Shown here piece after piece: positions 18,911 to 32,581 of a stretch of 64,000 nucleotides of DNA. This DNA comes from CAWATZ01 sp963784995 (GTDB lineage Bacteria; Planctomycetota; Planctomycetia; Gemmatales; Gemmataceae), in NCBI GenBank assembly GCA_963784995.1, contig CAWATZ010000016.1, forward strand, positions 62,001 through 126,000, given 5' to 3'. The notes beneath the pieces are model-generated. The model was not told where the DNA came from. It was given only the letters and a program-made list of their open reading frames with translations, and searched no databases. Position numbers and translations under genes: made by a program. Positions within the stretch are counted from its first letter, which is position 1. Each line of letters opens with the position of its first letter.

Positions 18911-21067
18911 TCACTCGGCGGTGAAGCTGGCCAAATAGTTCTCGAACACCTTGCGTTGCTCGTGTTCGGTGGTTTGCAGTTTCTTGACGTCCGCCTGATA
19001 CGTTTCGATGACTGTTTCCTGGTCATTCAGTTTCTTGAGGTAACGCTTGCCGATCTCGGAATCGCTGGGCACTTCCTTGAGGTTGGCACGGAGGCGGACC
19101 TGGTCGTCGGTGAGGACCTTGAGTTGCCGCTCCAACTCGGCGATGTCCTGCTGGGTCTTGTTGAGAGACCAGCGCAGTCCCATCGCCTTGTTCAAGCCTT
19201 CCTTGACCTTGGGAGAGATGACCGGCTGGTTGATGAACAAGCGAATGGTATTGTCGTCGAGGTTGCTCAGGACCATCTCCTGTTTGAAGACACGTTCCTC
19301 GGTAACGGTTTGGGTTTCGGTCTTGTTGGGAGCGACCTTGACCTGGAAGCGATAGAAGTCGGCTGCAGTCTCAGCGGGCTTGTCGGTGTCCACCAGTTTG
19401 AAGTCGTTGCGCACCGGATGCTCGATGAGGACGACACGCTCGGCCTCGTTGCGGTTCTTGATGGTGTAGGTCTTGGATTCACGCACCTTGGTCGTGGTGG
19501 TAATGACACCCTTGACTGCCTTGAGCTGAACGATCTTGCCATTGTCAGAATGCGGTACGGGGTTGACTTCCGTGCCCAGGTCGATGGCGTAGGAAAGCAG
19601 CCGTTCTTCTTTGGGCTGGATGTCCTCAATGCGGCTGTCGCCGGCGTAGTTGGAGCCCTCGAAGACGGTGATGGGGCCCTGCATCAGATGGAGTCCGGAG
19701 GTGTTCTTGAACTTGAGACCGAGCAGGGGGAACTTGGCCTGGACACGCTCGTTGTAGATGGAGACGCGAGTCGCCTCGATGTCTTTGCCCACGATCGGCA
19801 GCATGGCGCTCTTCTGCCGCGGCAGGCTCACTGGCTTGTTCAGCGCATACTGGAAGAAATCCCCTAACTTCGCAGCACTTGCCGCCGCGCTGACGCTGGA
19901 GCCCAGATCCAGGCGCTCATTCAACTTCCTCTGCAAATCTCGGCTTTGAAGACTGAGTCCCGGCCCACCAGCTGCACCACCTGGCCGGAACCGTCCACCA
20001 CCTCCCGCCCCGCCCGCGAAACCGAAGCCGGTTGGTCCAGGCATGGCTTCGGGGGCTTTCGGCTCCAGCTTGGCGGCAGCATCGGCGAGATCGCCGCTGT
20101 AAGTGGGGGGCCGGAGTGAGGCAAACAACTCCAACTCGACGGTTGGGCGTGGGACGTAAAGGGGCGTGTACAGGTCCATCTGGAAGGAGATGGGTCTGCC
20201 CGCGACCAGAGCCATCTTCACGTCCTTCCAGTCCTCGTCGGTGGGGTTCTCGACGATGGCCCAGCCTTGCAGGTAGGGCTTCTCCTTCTTGTCCAGGACC
20301 AGCCGATAGCTGGTCTTCCAGATCGGGTTCTCGATCACGTAACCGACACGCACATCCCGTTTGCCATCGCCCTGGAAGTTGATGCTCACCGCCTTCTTCT
20401 GAGTGTCGTGCGAGAGCGCCAGGGTTTCCAGCGCCTTGCGGAACTCGCTGTCCATGATCGGGTTGAGGAACCGCACCCGCTGCACTTCGTTCAGTTTCAG
20501 CGAACGGATGCCGTCGCCGCACCAGAGGTTGAGCAGTTCGATTTCGACGGCGCCATCCTTGCCGGCGGCCTGCTTCTGTTTCTCGATGCCGACCACGGTG
20601 CCGCTCATTGTTCCCGGCTGGGTGGCGTTGCCCTGCTGCAGTACAACCTCGACCTTCTCGCCTCGGGCCTGGTTCAGGAGTTGACCGAAGCCGGGATTGC
20701 TCGTCAGGTTGATGGCGAAGGACTTCAGAGTGCGTTCGACGGGAGCGTTGGAGTCGTAGGACACGGTGGAAACGTGGCCGCCATCGAGGTCGCGCACCAC
20801 CATGCTCTTGAGCAGGTCGTTGATGTCCGCCACCGGGAACGACAGATCCACCCGGGCATCCCCCTCGACCTTCCCTTCCCGCTGGAAATAGCCCACCCCG
20901 CTGGAGAACAGCACCACCTGGCCAATCGGTAACTGCACCGTCCTGGCCGACGGCTGATCGTCCCGTCCGGATTCCTTGTTGACCTGGGCCACGCTCGGCC
21001 GCAGTAAGAACAGAGCGGCACCCAACGCAGCCAAGGCAACCACTGTCAGCAGAGAGTAGCGACGCAT
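18911..21067 (-). CDS. secreted DUF4139-domain protein, paralogue 2
   Basis: A 718-residue intact copy. It has almost the same signal peptide as copy 1 (MRRYSLLTVVALAALGAALF), and long blocks are near identical to copies 1 and 3 in both DNA and protein. The copy-specific part is the linker at residues 320-385, which is Gly-rich (GFGFAGGAGGGGRFRPGGAA). The DUF4139 beta-rich core spans roughly residues 215-600 and a coiled coil ends the protein. It is 118 bp upstream of copy 1 and on the same strand, so the three genes may be one transcript or separately terminated by the hairpins between them. Confidence 0.82.
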   Translation of the reverse strand: MRRYSLLTVVALAALGAALFLLRPSVAQVNKESGRDDQPSARTVQLPIGQVVLFSSGVGYFQREGKVEGDARVDLSFPVADINDLLKSMVVRDLDGGHVSTVSYDSNAPVERTLKSFAINLTSNPGFGQLLNQARGEKVEVVLQQGNATQPGTMSGTVVGIEKQKQAAGKDGAVEIELLNLWCGDGIRSLKLNEVQRVRFLNPIMDSEFRKALETLALSHDTQKKAVSINFQGDGKRDVRVGYVIENPIWKTSYRLVLDKKEKPYLQGWAIVENPTDEDWKDVKMALVAGRPISFQMDLYTPLYVPRPTVELELFASLRPPTYSGDLADAAAKLEPKAPEAMPGPTGFGFAGGAGGGGRFRPGGAAGGPGLSLQSRDLQRKLNERLDLGSSVSAAASAAKLGDFFQYALNKPVSLPRQKSAMLPIVGKDIEATRVSIYNERVQAKFPLLGLKFKNTSGLHLMQGPITVFEGSNYAGDSRIEDIQPKEERLLSYAIDLGTEVNPVPHSDNGKIVQLKAVKGVITTTTKVRESKTYTIKNRNEAERVVLIEHPVRNDFKLVDTDKPAETAADFYRFQVKVAPNKTETQTVTEERVFKQEMVLSNLDDNTIRLFINQPVISPKVKEGLNKAMGLRWSLNKTQQDIAELERQLKVLTDDQVRLRANLKEVPSDSEIGKRYLKKLNDQETVIETYQADVKKLQTTEHEQRKVFENYLASFTAE

Positions 21068-21186
21068 GTTTCATTCCTCGTGGGCGTGCTGGATTGCGAG
21101 TGTGGGAAAAGCCTTCGCGGAGAACAGCACGACCGGTCGGCTGCTGGCGCAACGCCGACCGGTCAGCGAATCATTCCTTCACGCGC

Positions 21187-23352
21187 TTACTCGGCGGTGA
21201 AGTTGGCCAGGTATTGCTCAAACACCTTGCGTTGCTGATGCTCGGTGGTTTGCAGTTGCTTGACCTCGGCCTGGTACTTTTCGATGACCGTCTCCTGGTC
21301 GTTGAGCTTCTTGAGATAGCGCTGGCCAATCTCGGAGTCGGAGGGCACCTCCTTGAGATTGGCCCGGAGCCTGGCCTGGTCGTCGGTGAGGACCTTCAGC
21401 TGCCGGTTGATCTCGGCGATCTCCTGCTGCGTCTTGTTCAAGGTCCAACGCAGTTCCATCGCCTTGTGCAGACCTTCCTTGACCTTGGCGGAGATGACCG
21501 GCTGGCTGATGAAGAAACGGATACTGTTGTCGTCGAGGTTACTGAGGAACATCTCCTGTTTGAAGACACGTTCCTCGGTGACCGTTTGCGTTTCGGTCTT
21601 GTTGGGAGCGACCTTGACCTGGAAGCGGTAGAAGTCCGAGGCGGTCTCGGCGGGCTTGTCGGTGTCCACGAGCTTGAAGTCGTTGCGCACCGGATGCTCG
21701 ATCAGTACAGTCCGCTCGGCGTCATTGCGGTTCTTGACGGTGTAGGTCTTGGATTCACGCACCTTCGTCGTGGTGGTAATGACACCCTTGACTGCCTTGA
21801 GCTGGACGATCTTGCCATTGTCAGCGTGCGGCACGGGGTTGACTTCGGTGCCCAGGTCGATGGCGTAGGAGAGCAGCCGTTCCTCGTTGGGCTGGATGTC
21901 CTGCACCCGGCTGTCCCCGGCATAGTTGCCGCCTTCAAAAACGGTGATGGGGCCCTGCATCAGGTGCAGTCCGGAGGTGTTCTTGAACTTGAGCCCCAGC
22001 AGGGGGAACTTGGCCTGGACGCTCTCGTTGTAGATGGAGACGCGGCTGGCCTCGATGTCCTTGGCGACAATCGGCAGCATGGCGCTCTTCTGCCGTGGCA
22101 GGCTCACCGGCTTGTTCAAGGCGTACTGGAAGAAATCGCCCAGCTTCGCCGCGCTCGCTGCTGCGTTGACGCTCCTGCCCAGATCCAGGCGATCAGCCAA
22201 CTGCTTCTGCAGCTCTCGGCTTTGGGGACCGTGAGCCATCCCAAAACCACCTAACCCTGCCTGCCGCCGGCCCTCGCCCGCCTTGTCCTTCAAAGCCAGA
22301 CCCTCCGCTTCATCGAAGGCCTCTGTCTTTGCCCTCGCAGCGTCCTTGAGGCTCTCAATCCCGAGATTGCCGCTGTAAGTGGGCGGCCGGAGAGAAGCGA
22401 ACAATTCCAGTTCGACGGTGGGACGAGGGACGTAAAGCGGGGAGTAGAGGTCCATCTGGAAGGAGATGGGCCTGCCGGCGACCAGAGCCATCTTCACGTC
22501 TTTCCAGTCCTCGTCGGTGGGGTTCTCGACGATGGCCCAGCCTTGCAGGTAGGGCTTCTCCTTCTTGTCCAGGACCAGCCGATAGCTGGTCTTCCAGATG
22601 GGGTTCTCGATCACGTAACCAACACGCACTTCCCGCTTGCCTTCCCCCTGGAAGTTGATGCTCACTGCTTTCTTTTGGGTGTCGTGCGAGAGCGCCAGCG
22701 TTTCCAAAGCCTTGCGGAACTCGCTGTCCATGATCGGATTGAGGAAACGCACCCGCTGCACTTCATTCAGCTTCAGCGAACGAATGCCGTCGCTGCACCA
22801 CAGGTTGAGCAGCTCGATCTCGACGGTGCCATCCTTGCCGGCAGCCTGCTTCTGTTTCTCGATGCCGACCACGGTGCCGCTCATCGTGCCCGGCTGAGTG
22901 GCATTGCCCTGTTGCAGCACAACTTCGACCTTCTCGCCTCGTGCCTGGTTCAGGAGTTGACCGAAGCCGGGATTGTTCGTCAGGTTGATGGCGAAGGACT
23001 TCAAGGTGCGTTCGACGGGGGCGTTGGAGTCGTAGGAGACGGTGGAGACGTGGCCGCCATCGAGATCGCGCACCACCATGCTCTTGAGCAGGTCGTTGAT
23101 GTCCGCTACCGGGAACGACAGATCCACGCGGGCATCGCCCTCGACCTTGCCTTCCCGCTGGAAGTAACCCACGCCGCTGGAAAACAGAACCACCTGGCCG
23201 ATCGGTAACTGCACCGTCCTGGCCGACGGCTGATCGTCCCGTCCGTTGCCCTTGTCGGGCTGTGCTGACGTGCGGCTGGCCAGGAACACCGACAGGGTTG
23301 CCGCGACGGCGAGCGAGCCGGCCACACTGGCCAGCAACCATTTCTGGTTCAT
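21187..23352 (-). CDS. secreted DUF4139-domain protein, paralogue 3
   Basis: About 721 residues from MNQKWLLASVAGSLAVAATL, with GGAGGAAA seven bases upstream. The signal peptide differs completely from copies 1 and 2, while the mature part from RDDQPSARTVQLPIGQVVLF onward is nearly identical. That pattern fits duplication plus gene conversion of the mature region. The copy-specific linker near residues 335-385 is charged (EGLALKDKAGEGRRQAG). Same domain order as copy 2. It is the first gene of the tandem set on this strand. Confidence 0.82.
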   Translation of the reverse strand: MNQKWLLASVAGSLAVAATLSVFLASRTSAQPDKGNGRDDQPSARTVQLPIGQVVLFSSGVGYFQREGKVEGDARVDLSFPVADINDLLKSMVVRDLDGGHVSTVSYDSNAPVERTLKSFAINLTNNPGFGQLLNQARGEKVEVVLQQGNATQPGTMSGTVVGIEKQKQAAGKDGTVEIELLNLWCSDGIRSLKLNEVQRVRFLNPIMDSEFRKALETLALSHDTQKKAVSINFQGEGKREVRVGYVIENPIWKTSYRLVLDKKEKPYLQGWAIVENPTDEDWKDVKMALVAGRPISFQMDLYSPLYVPRPTVELELFASLRPPTYSGNLGIESLKDAARAKTEAFDEAEGLALKDKAGEGRRQAGLGGFGMAHGPQSRELQKQLADRLDLGRSVNAAASAAKLGDFFQYALNKPVSLPRQKSAMLPIVAKDIEASRVSIYNESVQAKFPLLGLKFKNTSGLHLMQGPITVFEGGNYAGDSRVQDIQPNEERLLSYAIDLGTEVNPVPHADNGKIVQLKAVKGVITTTTKVRESKTYTVKNRNDAERTVLIEHPVRNDFKLVDTDKPAETASDFYRFQVKVAPNKTETQTVTEERVFKQEMFLSNLDDNSIRFFISQPVISAKVKEGLHKAMELRWTLNKTQQEIAEINRQLKVLTDDQARLRANLKEVPSDSEIGQRYLKKLNDQETVIEKYQAEVKQLQTTEHQQRKVFEQYLANFTAE

Positions 23353-23470
23353 CGAGTTTCCTCCTCTGGGAGTCCTCTGCGATTGACTTCTTGAAAACAC
23401 GCACAATCTGGCTACCCCTATAGACGAGCATCTCGTCCAGTAAGATTGCCGACTTGTCCCGGGGGCACCC

Positions 23471-24586
23471 ATGCACGAAACCGTTCGCCGGCTGGTCCTC
23501 GATTACAATGCCGACCTGCCTCTGGAACAGGCGCACACCATTTCCGCGCGCTGGTACACCGACCCCGACCTGGCCGAGCTGGAGCGGCGGGCCGTTTTCG
23601 GGGACAGCTGGCAGCTCGTCGGCCGGTGCGAAACCCTCACCGAGCCCGGGTCGTTCCTGACCGCGGACGTGGCCGGGGAGCCGATCCTGGTCCTGCGCGA
23701 TCCGGCCGGCCAGCTGCGTGCCTTCGCCAACGTCTGCCGGCACCGGGCTGCGTTGCTGCTCACCGAACCGTGCGGCAAGGTGACCAAGCTCCGCTGCCGC
23801 TACCACGGCTGGACCTATGACCTGACCGGCCGGCTCCGCGGCACGCCCGAGTTCGAGGGCGTGCAGGATTTCTGCCGGGACGACATGGGGTTGCCGCCGC
23901 TGACCGTCGCCGCCTGGGGGCCGTTCGTCTGGGTCCACGCGGGGCAGCCGGCTGTTCCCCTGGAGCAGTTTCTGGCCCCGCTGATTCAGCGAAACCAGGG
24001 CCGGGACCTGGCGGCGCTGCACTTCGTTGAACGGCGGACGTATGAGCTGGCCTGCAACTGGAAGGTGTTTGTCGATAACTATCTCGACGGCGGCTATCAC
24101 GTCAACTCCGTCCATCCCGGGCTGGCCGGCATCCTTGATTACAGTCAGTACCGTTCGGAAATCTTCGCCGAGTGCAGCGTCCAGCTCAGTCCGATCGCGC
24201 CGCCGAAGGATGAGACGTCGGCCGCGGTTGCCGTCGTCCGCACCGGGACGGAAGCGCAGTACTGGTTCTTCTATCCCAACCTGATGATCAACCTCTACGA
24301 AGGGGTGATGGATACCAACCTCGTGCTGCCCCTGGGGCCCGACCGCTGCCGGGTGATCTTCGACTTCTGGTTCGCCGACACCGCGACACCCGAAGCACTG
24401 TCGGCCATTCAGCAGAGCATCGCCGTCGCACATCAGATCCAGCTGGAGGACGTTGGCATCTGCGAGGACGTGCAGCGCGGTCTGCACAGCCGATCGTTCC
24501 AGGCCGGCCGGTTCAGCGTGCGACGCGAGGGGCCGGGGTATCACTTCCAGCAGCTGCTCGCGCGCCGGCTGAGAGCTGCGTTGTGA
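23471..24586 (+). CDS. Rieske non-heme iron oxygenase, alpha subunit
   Basis: A 371-residue ring-hydroxylating-type oxygenase. The Rieske [2Fe-2S] ligands are in VCRHRAA (C-x-H, near residue 88) and RCRYHGWTYDL (C-x2-H, near residue 107). The mononuclear iron site is in NWKVFVDNYLDGGYHVNSVHPG (two His near residues 208-213). Electron transfer from a reductase is expected; none is adjacent. The substrate is unknown: such proteins act on aromatics, choline/carnitine-type amines or lipids. It converges on a zinc alcohol dehydrogenase across a repeat block. Confidence 0.88.
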   Translation: MHETVRRLVLDYNADLPLEQAHTISARWYTDPDLAELERRAVFGDSWQLVGRCETLTEPGSFLTADVAGEPILVLRDPAGQLRAFANVCRHRAALLLTEPCGKVTKLRCRYHGWTYDLTGRLRGTPEFEGVQDFCRDDMGLPPLTVAAWGPFVWVHAGQPAVPLEQFLAPLIQRNQGRDLAALHFVERRTYELACNWKVFVDNYLDGGYHVNSVHPGLAGILDYSQYRSEIFAECSVQLSPIAPPKDETSAAVAVVRTGTEAQYWFFYPNLMINLYEGVMDTNLVLPLGPDRCRVIFDFWFADTATPEALSAIQQSIAVAHQIQLEDVGICEDVQRGLHSRSFQAGRFSVRREGPGYHFQQLLARRLRAAL

Positions 24587-24603
24587 CCCTTGGAATCGCT
24601 TGG

Positions 24604-24751
24604 ACACAAGCCCGAAGCGCCAGCGCCGGGACATCTGGGACTGTCCCGGCGCTGGCGCTTCGGGCTTGTGTCCCGGCGCTGGCGCTTCGGGCTTGTGTCC
24701 CGGCGCTGGCGCTTCGGGCTTGTGTCCCGGCGCTGGCGCTTCGGGCTTGTG
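24604..24751. repeat. planctomycete 27-bp repeat array (SPKRQRRD type)
   Basis: Four perfect tandem 27-bp copies of TCCCGGCGCTGGCGCTTCGG plus GCTTGTG lie at 24644, 24671, 24698 and 24725. One inverted copy lies at 24604-24633, facing them across a 10-nt spacer. Read on the other strand the unit encodes SPKRQRRD, a run seen in many hypothetical planctomycete proteins. It sits between two convergent genes, whose transcripts would end in a large hairpin. Confidence 0.85.
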
Positions 24752-24757
24752 TCCGAC

Positions 24758-25846
24758 TCACGGCTGCACCGCGACTCGCGTTCCCGGGTGCCGGAGGGCA
24801 TGCTGAAACGCCTCGTCGGCCTGCTCCAGCGGAAACGTCGCCGACACCAGCTGCTGGAACACGAAGCTGTCGCGCTGCCCGGCCAGGAACTGCATGGCCG
24901 TCAGCAGGTCATCCGGAGCGTAGTTATGCACTCCCCGGATGGTCAGCAGCCGGCGGACGATCCGCTCCGGGTCCAGCGAGACCGCTCGTGTCGGGAACAC
25001 CGTTCCGACCAGGACGAGGATGCCGCCGATCCGCACCAGTTGCGCCCCCAGTTCCACCGCATTGGCGGAGCCGGATAGCTCGACCACGAGATCCGCACCT
25101 CGCCCCTCCGTCACGGCCTCGACAACCGGCCGGAGGGCCGACTCGTCCGCCAGGCAGCAGTGAGTGGCGCCGAACGCCCGCGCCCTCTCGGCCCGGTCTG
25201 GATCGATGTCGCAGCAGATCACCGCCCGGGCACCGTGACCGCGGGCCATCGCGCAGGCCGACAAGCCCAGCACCCCCGCGCCCAGGAGCAGGACCGTCTG
25301 GTCACCGCAACCATACCCCGCACGCAAGGCGGCCGCCACGGTGGCCGTACTGCAGCTGGCCGGGCAGGCGAGGCGATTGTCCAACTCCTCCGGCACGCGC
25401 ACCAGGGCCGTTCCGGGCCGCAAGACACAGTACTCCGCCAGGCCGCCGCTCAGTGCCGAGCGCGACAGCGGTTCATGGCCGTACTTGAACAGCGTTTCGC
25501 ATTTCTGCGGCAACTGGTGCCGGCAGCAGAAGCACTGACCACAGGAGACGGCCACCGACCAGGTGACGCGATCGCCCTCGTGCAGCGGCGCCCCGGAAAC
25601 GTCGTGGCGCGGCGCGTCCGGACCGAAGTCCGCGATCCGGCCAAGGATCTCGTGCCCCAGCACCGAGGGGGTGGGACTCTGGCGCCGGCCCACGTAAGTG
25701 TGCAGGTCGCTGCCGCAGATGGTGCAGCAGGTGACGCGGATGAGGATTTCGCCGGCTTTGAGTTCTGGAAGGGGGAAGTCTTGCAGCAGCAGCGGTGTCC
25801 CCGCTCCCAGGAACACGGCTGCCCGGACGGTTTCTGGTCGTGGCAT
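24758..25846 (-). CDS. zinc-dependent alcohol dehydrogenase (MDR family)
   Basis: A 362-residue medium-chain dehydrogenase. The catalytic zinc site is at CTICGSDLHTYVG (residues 41-53) and GHEILGRI. Structural zinc cysteines are CGQCFCCRHQLPQKC (residues 101-115), and the Rossmann motif is LLLGAGVLGLSACAMA near 187. The C-terminal pattern (VHNYAPDDLLTAMQFLAGQRDSFVFQQLV) resembles the subgroup named for phosphonate catabolism (TIGR03366-like), but no phosphonate genes are nearby, so the substrate is open. It is divergent from the phosphatase gene at 25988. Confidence 0.85.
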   Translation of the reverse strand: MPRPETVRAAVFLGAGTPLLLQDFPLPELKAGEILIRVTCCTICGSDLHTYVGRRQSPTPSVLGHEILGRIADFGPDAPRHDVSGAPLHEGDRVTWSVAVSCGQCFCCRHQLPQKCETLFKYGHEPLSRSALSGGLAEYCVLRPGTALVRVPEELDNRLACPASCSTATVAAALRAGYGCGDQTVLLLGAGVLGLSACAMARGHGARAVICCDIDPDRAERARAFGATHCCLADESALRPVVEAVTEGRGADLVVELSGSANAVELGAQLVRIGGILVLVGTVFPTRAVSLDPERIVRRLLTIRGVHNYAPDDLLTAMQFLAGQRDSFVFQQLVSATFPLEQADEAFQHALRHPGTRVAVQP

Positions 25847-25987
25847 CTGATTCCTCCCTCAATTCCAATTGTAACTCGCCCCACGAACTGCTCCCACTCG
25901 CGGAATGTCGTGCCTGGCTTGGCGCTAACGGCTACAATTGTTCTGATAACCACCAAACCTCGCTCTGTTTCGACGAGGACGTTCACC

Positions 25988-26515
25988 ATGCGACGATTCA
26001 GCGCTGCCGGGCTGCTGCTGCTGCTGATTGCTCTGCCACCGCGTGCCTGGGGTGTCGAGTTTACCATCTCTCCGGTGGACCGGGGCCTGTACCGGGGGAG
26101 CCCGCCGCGCTGTCGTGCTGACTTCGAGCAGCTGCGCCGGCTCGGCATCCGCACCATCCTCGACATGCAATCGTTCTGGCCCGACGTGACCGACTGGGAG
26201 CAACGGATGGCGGCCGAGTACGGCATCGCCTACTGGAACTATCCGGTGTCGCCCCTGCCCGGTACGACGGAGGAGATCGAAGTGGCGTTTCGGCTCATGC
26301 TGCGCCGGGATGCCTACCCCATGTTCGTGCATTGCCAGCAAGACCGCGACCGCAACAGCGTGGTGTGCGCCCTGTATCGCGTCCGCTTCCAGGGCTGGTC
26401 GCCGCAAGCGGCCTACCAGGAGATGCTCCGCTTCGGGCTCCGTGAGATCCTGGTCTTTTACCACCGCTACTTCTGGGAGAATGCCTACGGGCCGGGCTGG
26501 CCGGCCCGAAAGTGA
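25988..26515 (+). CDS. secreted dual-specificity phosphatase-like protein
   Basis: A 175-residue protein with a signal peptide (MRRFSAAGLLLLLIALPPRAWG). The Cys-phosphatase loop HCQQDRDRNS (C-x5-R, residues 117-126) and the preceding acid region fit tyrosine/dual-specificity phosphatases acting on small molecules such as inositol phosphates. DMQSFWPDVTDWEQRMAAEY is the upstream family segment. The start follows a 140-bp divergent region shared with the alcohol dehydrogenase. Confidence 0.75.
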   Translation: MRRFSAAGLLLLLIALPPRAWGVEFTISPVDRGLYRGSPPRCRADFEQLRRLGIRTILDMQSFWPDVTDWEQRMAAEYGIAYWNYPVSPLPGTTEEIEVAFRLMLRRDAYPMFVHCQQDRDRNSVVCALYRVRFQGWSPQAAYQEMLRFGLREILVFYHRYFWENAYGPGWPARK

Positions 26516-26627
26516 GGGTTGGGCACGTGGCGGCGCGCGTTCACTGAGGCAACCACGCCACTCCGCTGCGCGGTTCCGCGTCGCAGGTATTGCGACTCAG
26601 AAAGAGAAAGTCTGCTTCGGCCCCTGA

Positions 26628-26732
26628 CCCAGGGCGATGCCCTGGGCTATCGTGTTGCGCCCCTTCGGGGCGGAAAACCTTGTCTTTCGCCCCGAAGGGG
26701 CGCAACACGATAGCCCAGGGCATCGCCCTGGG
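26628..26732. repeat. perfect 45-bp inverted repeat
   Basis: Arms at 26628-26672 and 26688-26732 are perfect complements around a 15-nt loop. Each arm has internal symmetry (CCCAGGGCGATGCCCTGGG and GCGCCCCTTCGGGGCG). It lies between the convergent phosphatase and aconitase genes and could terminate both. The nested-palindrome make-up fits a REP/MITE-like planctomycete repeat. Confidence 0.8.
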
Positions 26733-26783
26733 GACCAGCGAAGGACGTTTGTTTTCTGAGCCGCAATAAACAAACCGAGCCTC

Positions 26784-31254
<4,471 letters not shown>

Positions 31255-31432
31255 GACATTCAGGCCCTTCGTAGCCGGGGGTGCGAATTTGGGTTGACTC
31301 TGGTATTGTCGCAGGGGGCCCCGCCCGCGGCAACTCAACCCGGCCGCCGGGCGGAAATGCCCAATGACCAAACCGGCCGCGGCTGATACATTGGTCCTGG
31401 GTCATCCGCTCATTTACGAAAGGATTGAGACC

Positions 31433-32410
31433 ATGTTCCGTTCCGCTCCCCAGCCGGGGTTCCTTGCTTGCACGGCGGTCCTCCTGTTCCTGGCCTCGGC
31501 CGGGCGTGCGGCTGACCCGCACTCGCTGATCCCCGGCGACGCCAAGGTGATCCTGGTGATCAAGCCGGGCCAGGTGTTTGACGCCCCCCTGATTGATCGC
31601 GACAAGCCGGTGACACTCCGGGCCCTGCTCGACCGCGACCCCAAGCACGCCAAATCGCTCGAGCTGAAGATGCTCAAGCAGAGCACCACCGCCCTGATCG
31701 CCCTGCCCAGCGTCGGCGACGCCCGCAAGATCTTCGTGGTCCTCCAGGGCAAGTTTGATCCGGCCGCGGTCCGCAAGATTGTGACCGAGGAGTTCAAGGA
31801 CGCGGTCAAGCAGCACGGCGAAGGAGCGACGGCGATCCTGGAGTGCCGCGGCGACCCCGTGAAGGCGGGCGGCGTCACCACTCCGACGGTGCTGTACCTG
31901 GCCGTGCCCGACGAGACCACCTGCCTGGTCTCCTACGGCAGCAAGGACGACCTCGTCGCCGCCCTGGCGAAGAAGAGCGCCGGCACGCCGGCCGCGCTGC
32001 GGCAGTTGCTGGAGAAGAACGACAAGGAGGCGGCCATCTCTTACGCCCTGGTCAACCATCTGGAAGGGCCGTTGGAAAAGTGGAAGGACATCAAGCGGGG
32101 GTTCGAGCTGTTCCAGGGCCTGCACGGCTGGGTGCGCGTGGAGGAGGAGCCGATTGGCCAGTTTGTCGTTGTGTGTGGGACGGAGAAGGACGCCCAGGAG
32201 CTGCATGAGCTGATGACCAAGGGACTCAACACCGTCACGGGGACCGTGGCGGCGCTCACCCAGATCACCAAGACCCTGACCCCGGCCCTGGACGTGCTGC
32301 GCACCGTCCGGGTGCGCCTCAAGGACAAGCAGATCACCGTCCGGGGCAAGCTGGAGCGCGATACGCTGGAAGATTTGATCCAGAGAACCAGCAAGCCCAA
32401 GGAGAAATGA
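31433..32410 (+). CDS. secreted hypothetical protein
   Basis: A 325-residue protein with a signal peptide (QPGFLACTAVLLFLASAGRAAD). The mature part is alpha/beta with Lys/Asp-rich segments (DAKVILVIKPGQVFDAPLID; LEKWKDIKRGFELFQGLHGW). It resembles the large group of planctomycete exported proteins of unknown function in which a two-fold repeated beta-alpha unit forms the body. The start ATG was chosen for the signal peptide. It is divergent from aconitase. Confidence 0.65.
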   Translation: MFRSAPQPGFLACTAVLLFLASAGRAADPHSLIPGDAKVILVIKPGQVFDAPLIDRDKPVTLRALLDRDPKHAKSLELKMLKQSTTALIALPSVGDARKIFVVLQGKFDPAAVRKIVTEEFKDAVKQHGEGATAILECRGDPVKAGGVTTPTVLYLAVPDETTCLVSYGSKDDLVAALAKKSAGTPAALRQLLEKNDKEAAISYALVNHLEGPLEKWKDIKRGFELFQGLHGWVRVEEEPIGQFVVVCGTEKDAQELHELMTKGLNTVTGTVAALTQITKTLTPALDVLRTVRVRLKDKQITVRGKLERDTLEDLIQRTSKPKEK

Positions 32411-32581
32411 GCCAGGCCGGCTGACGATTGTGGGGAGGGAGGCAGCGCCGCAGAGTGAGAACCGCTGAGACCGCCACACCGCCAACGGCGCAGGAAGCTG
32501 GCGGTCTCGCCCGGAAGCGTCCAGGCGTGTCCCTGTTTGCCTGGTGAATGACAAAAAACCGACACCGCCAACGCGCCACCA

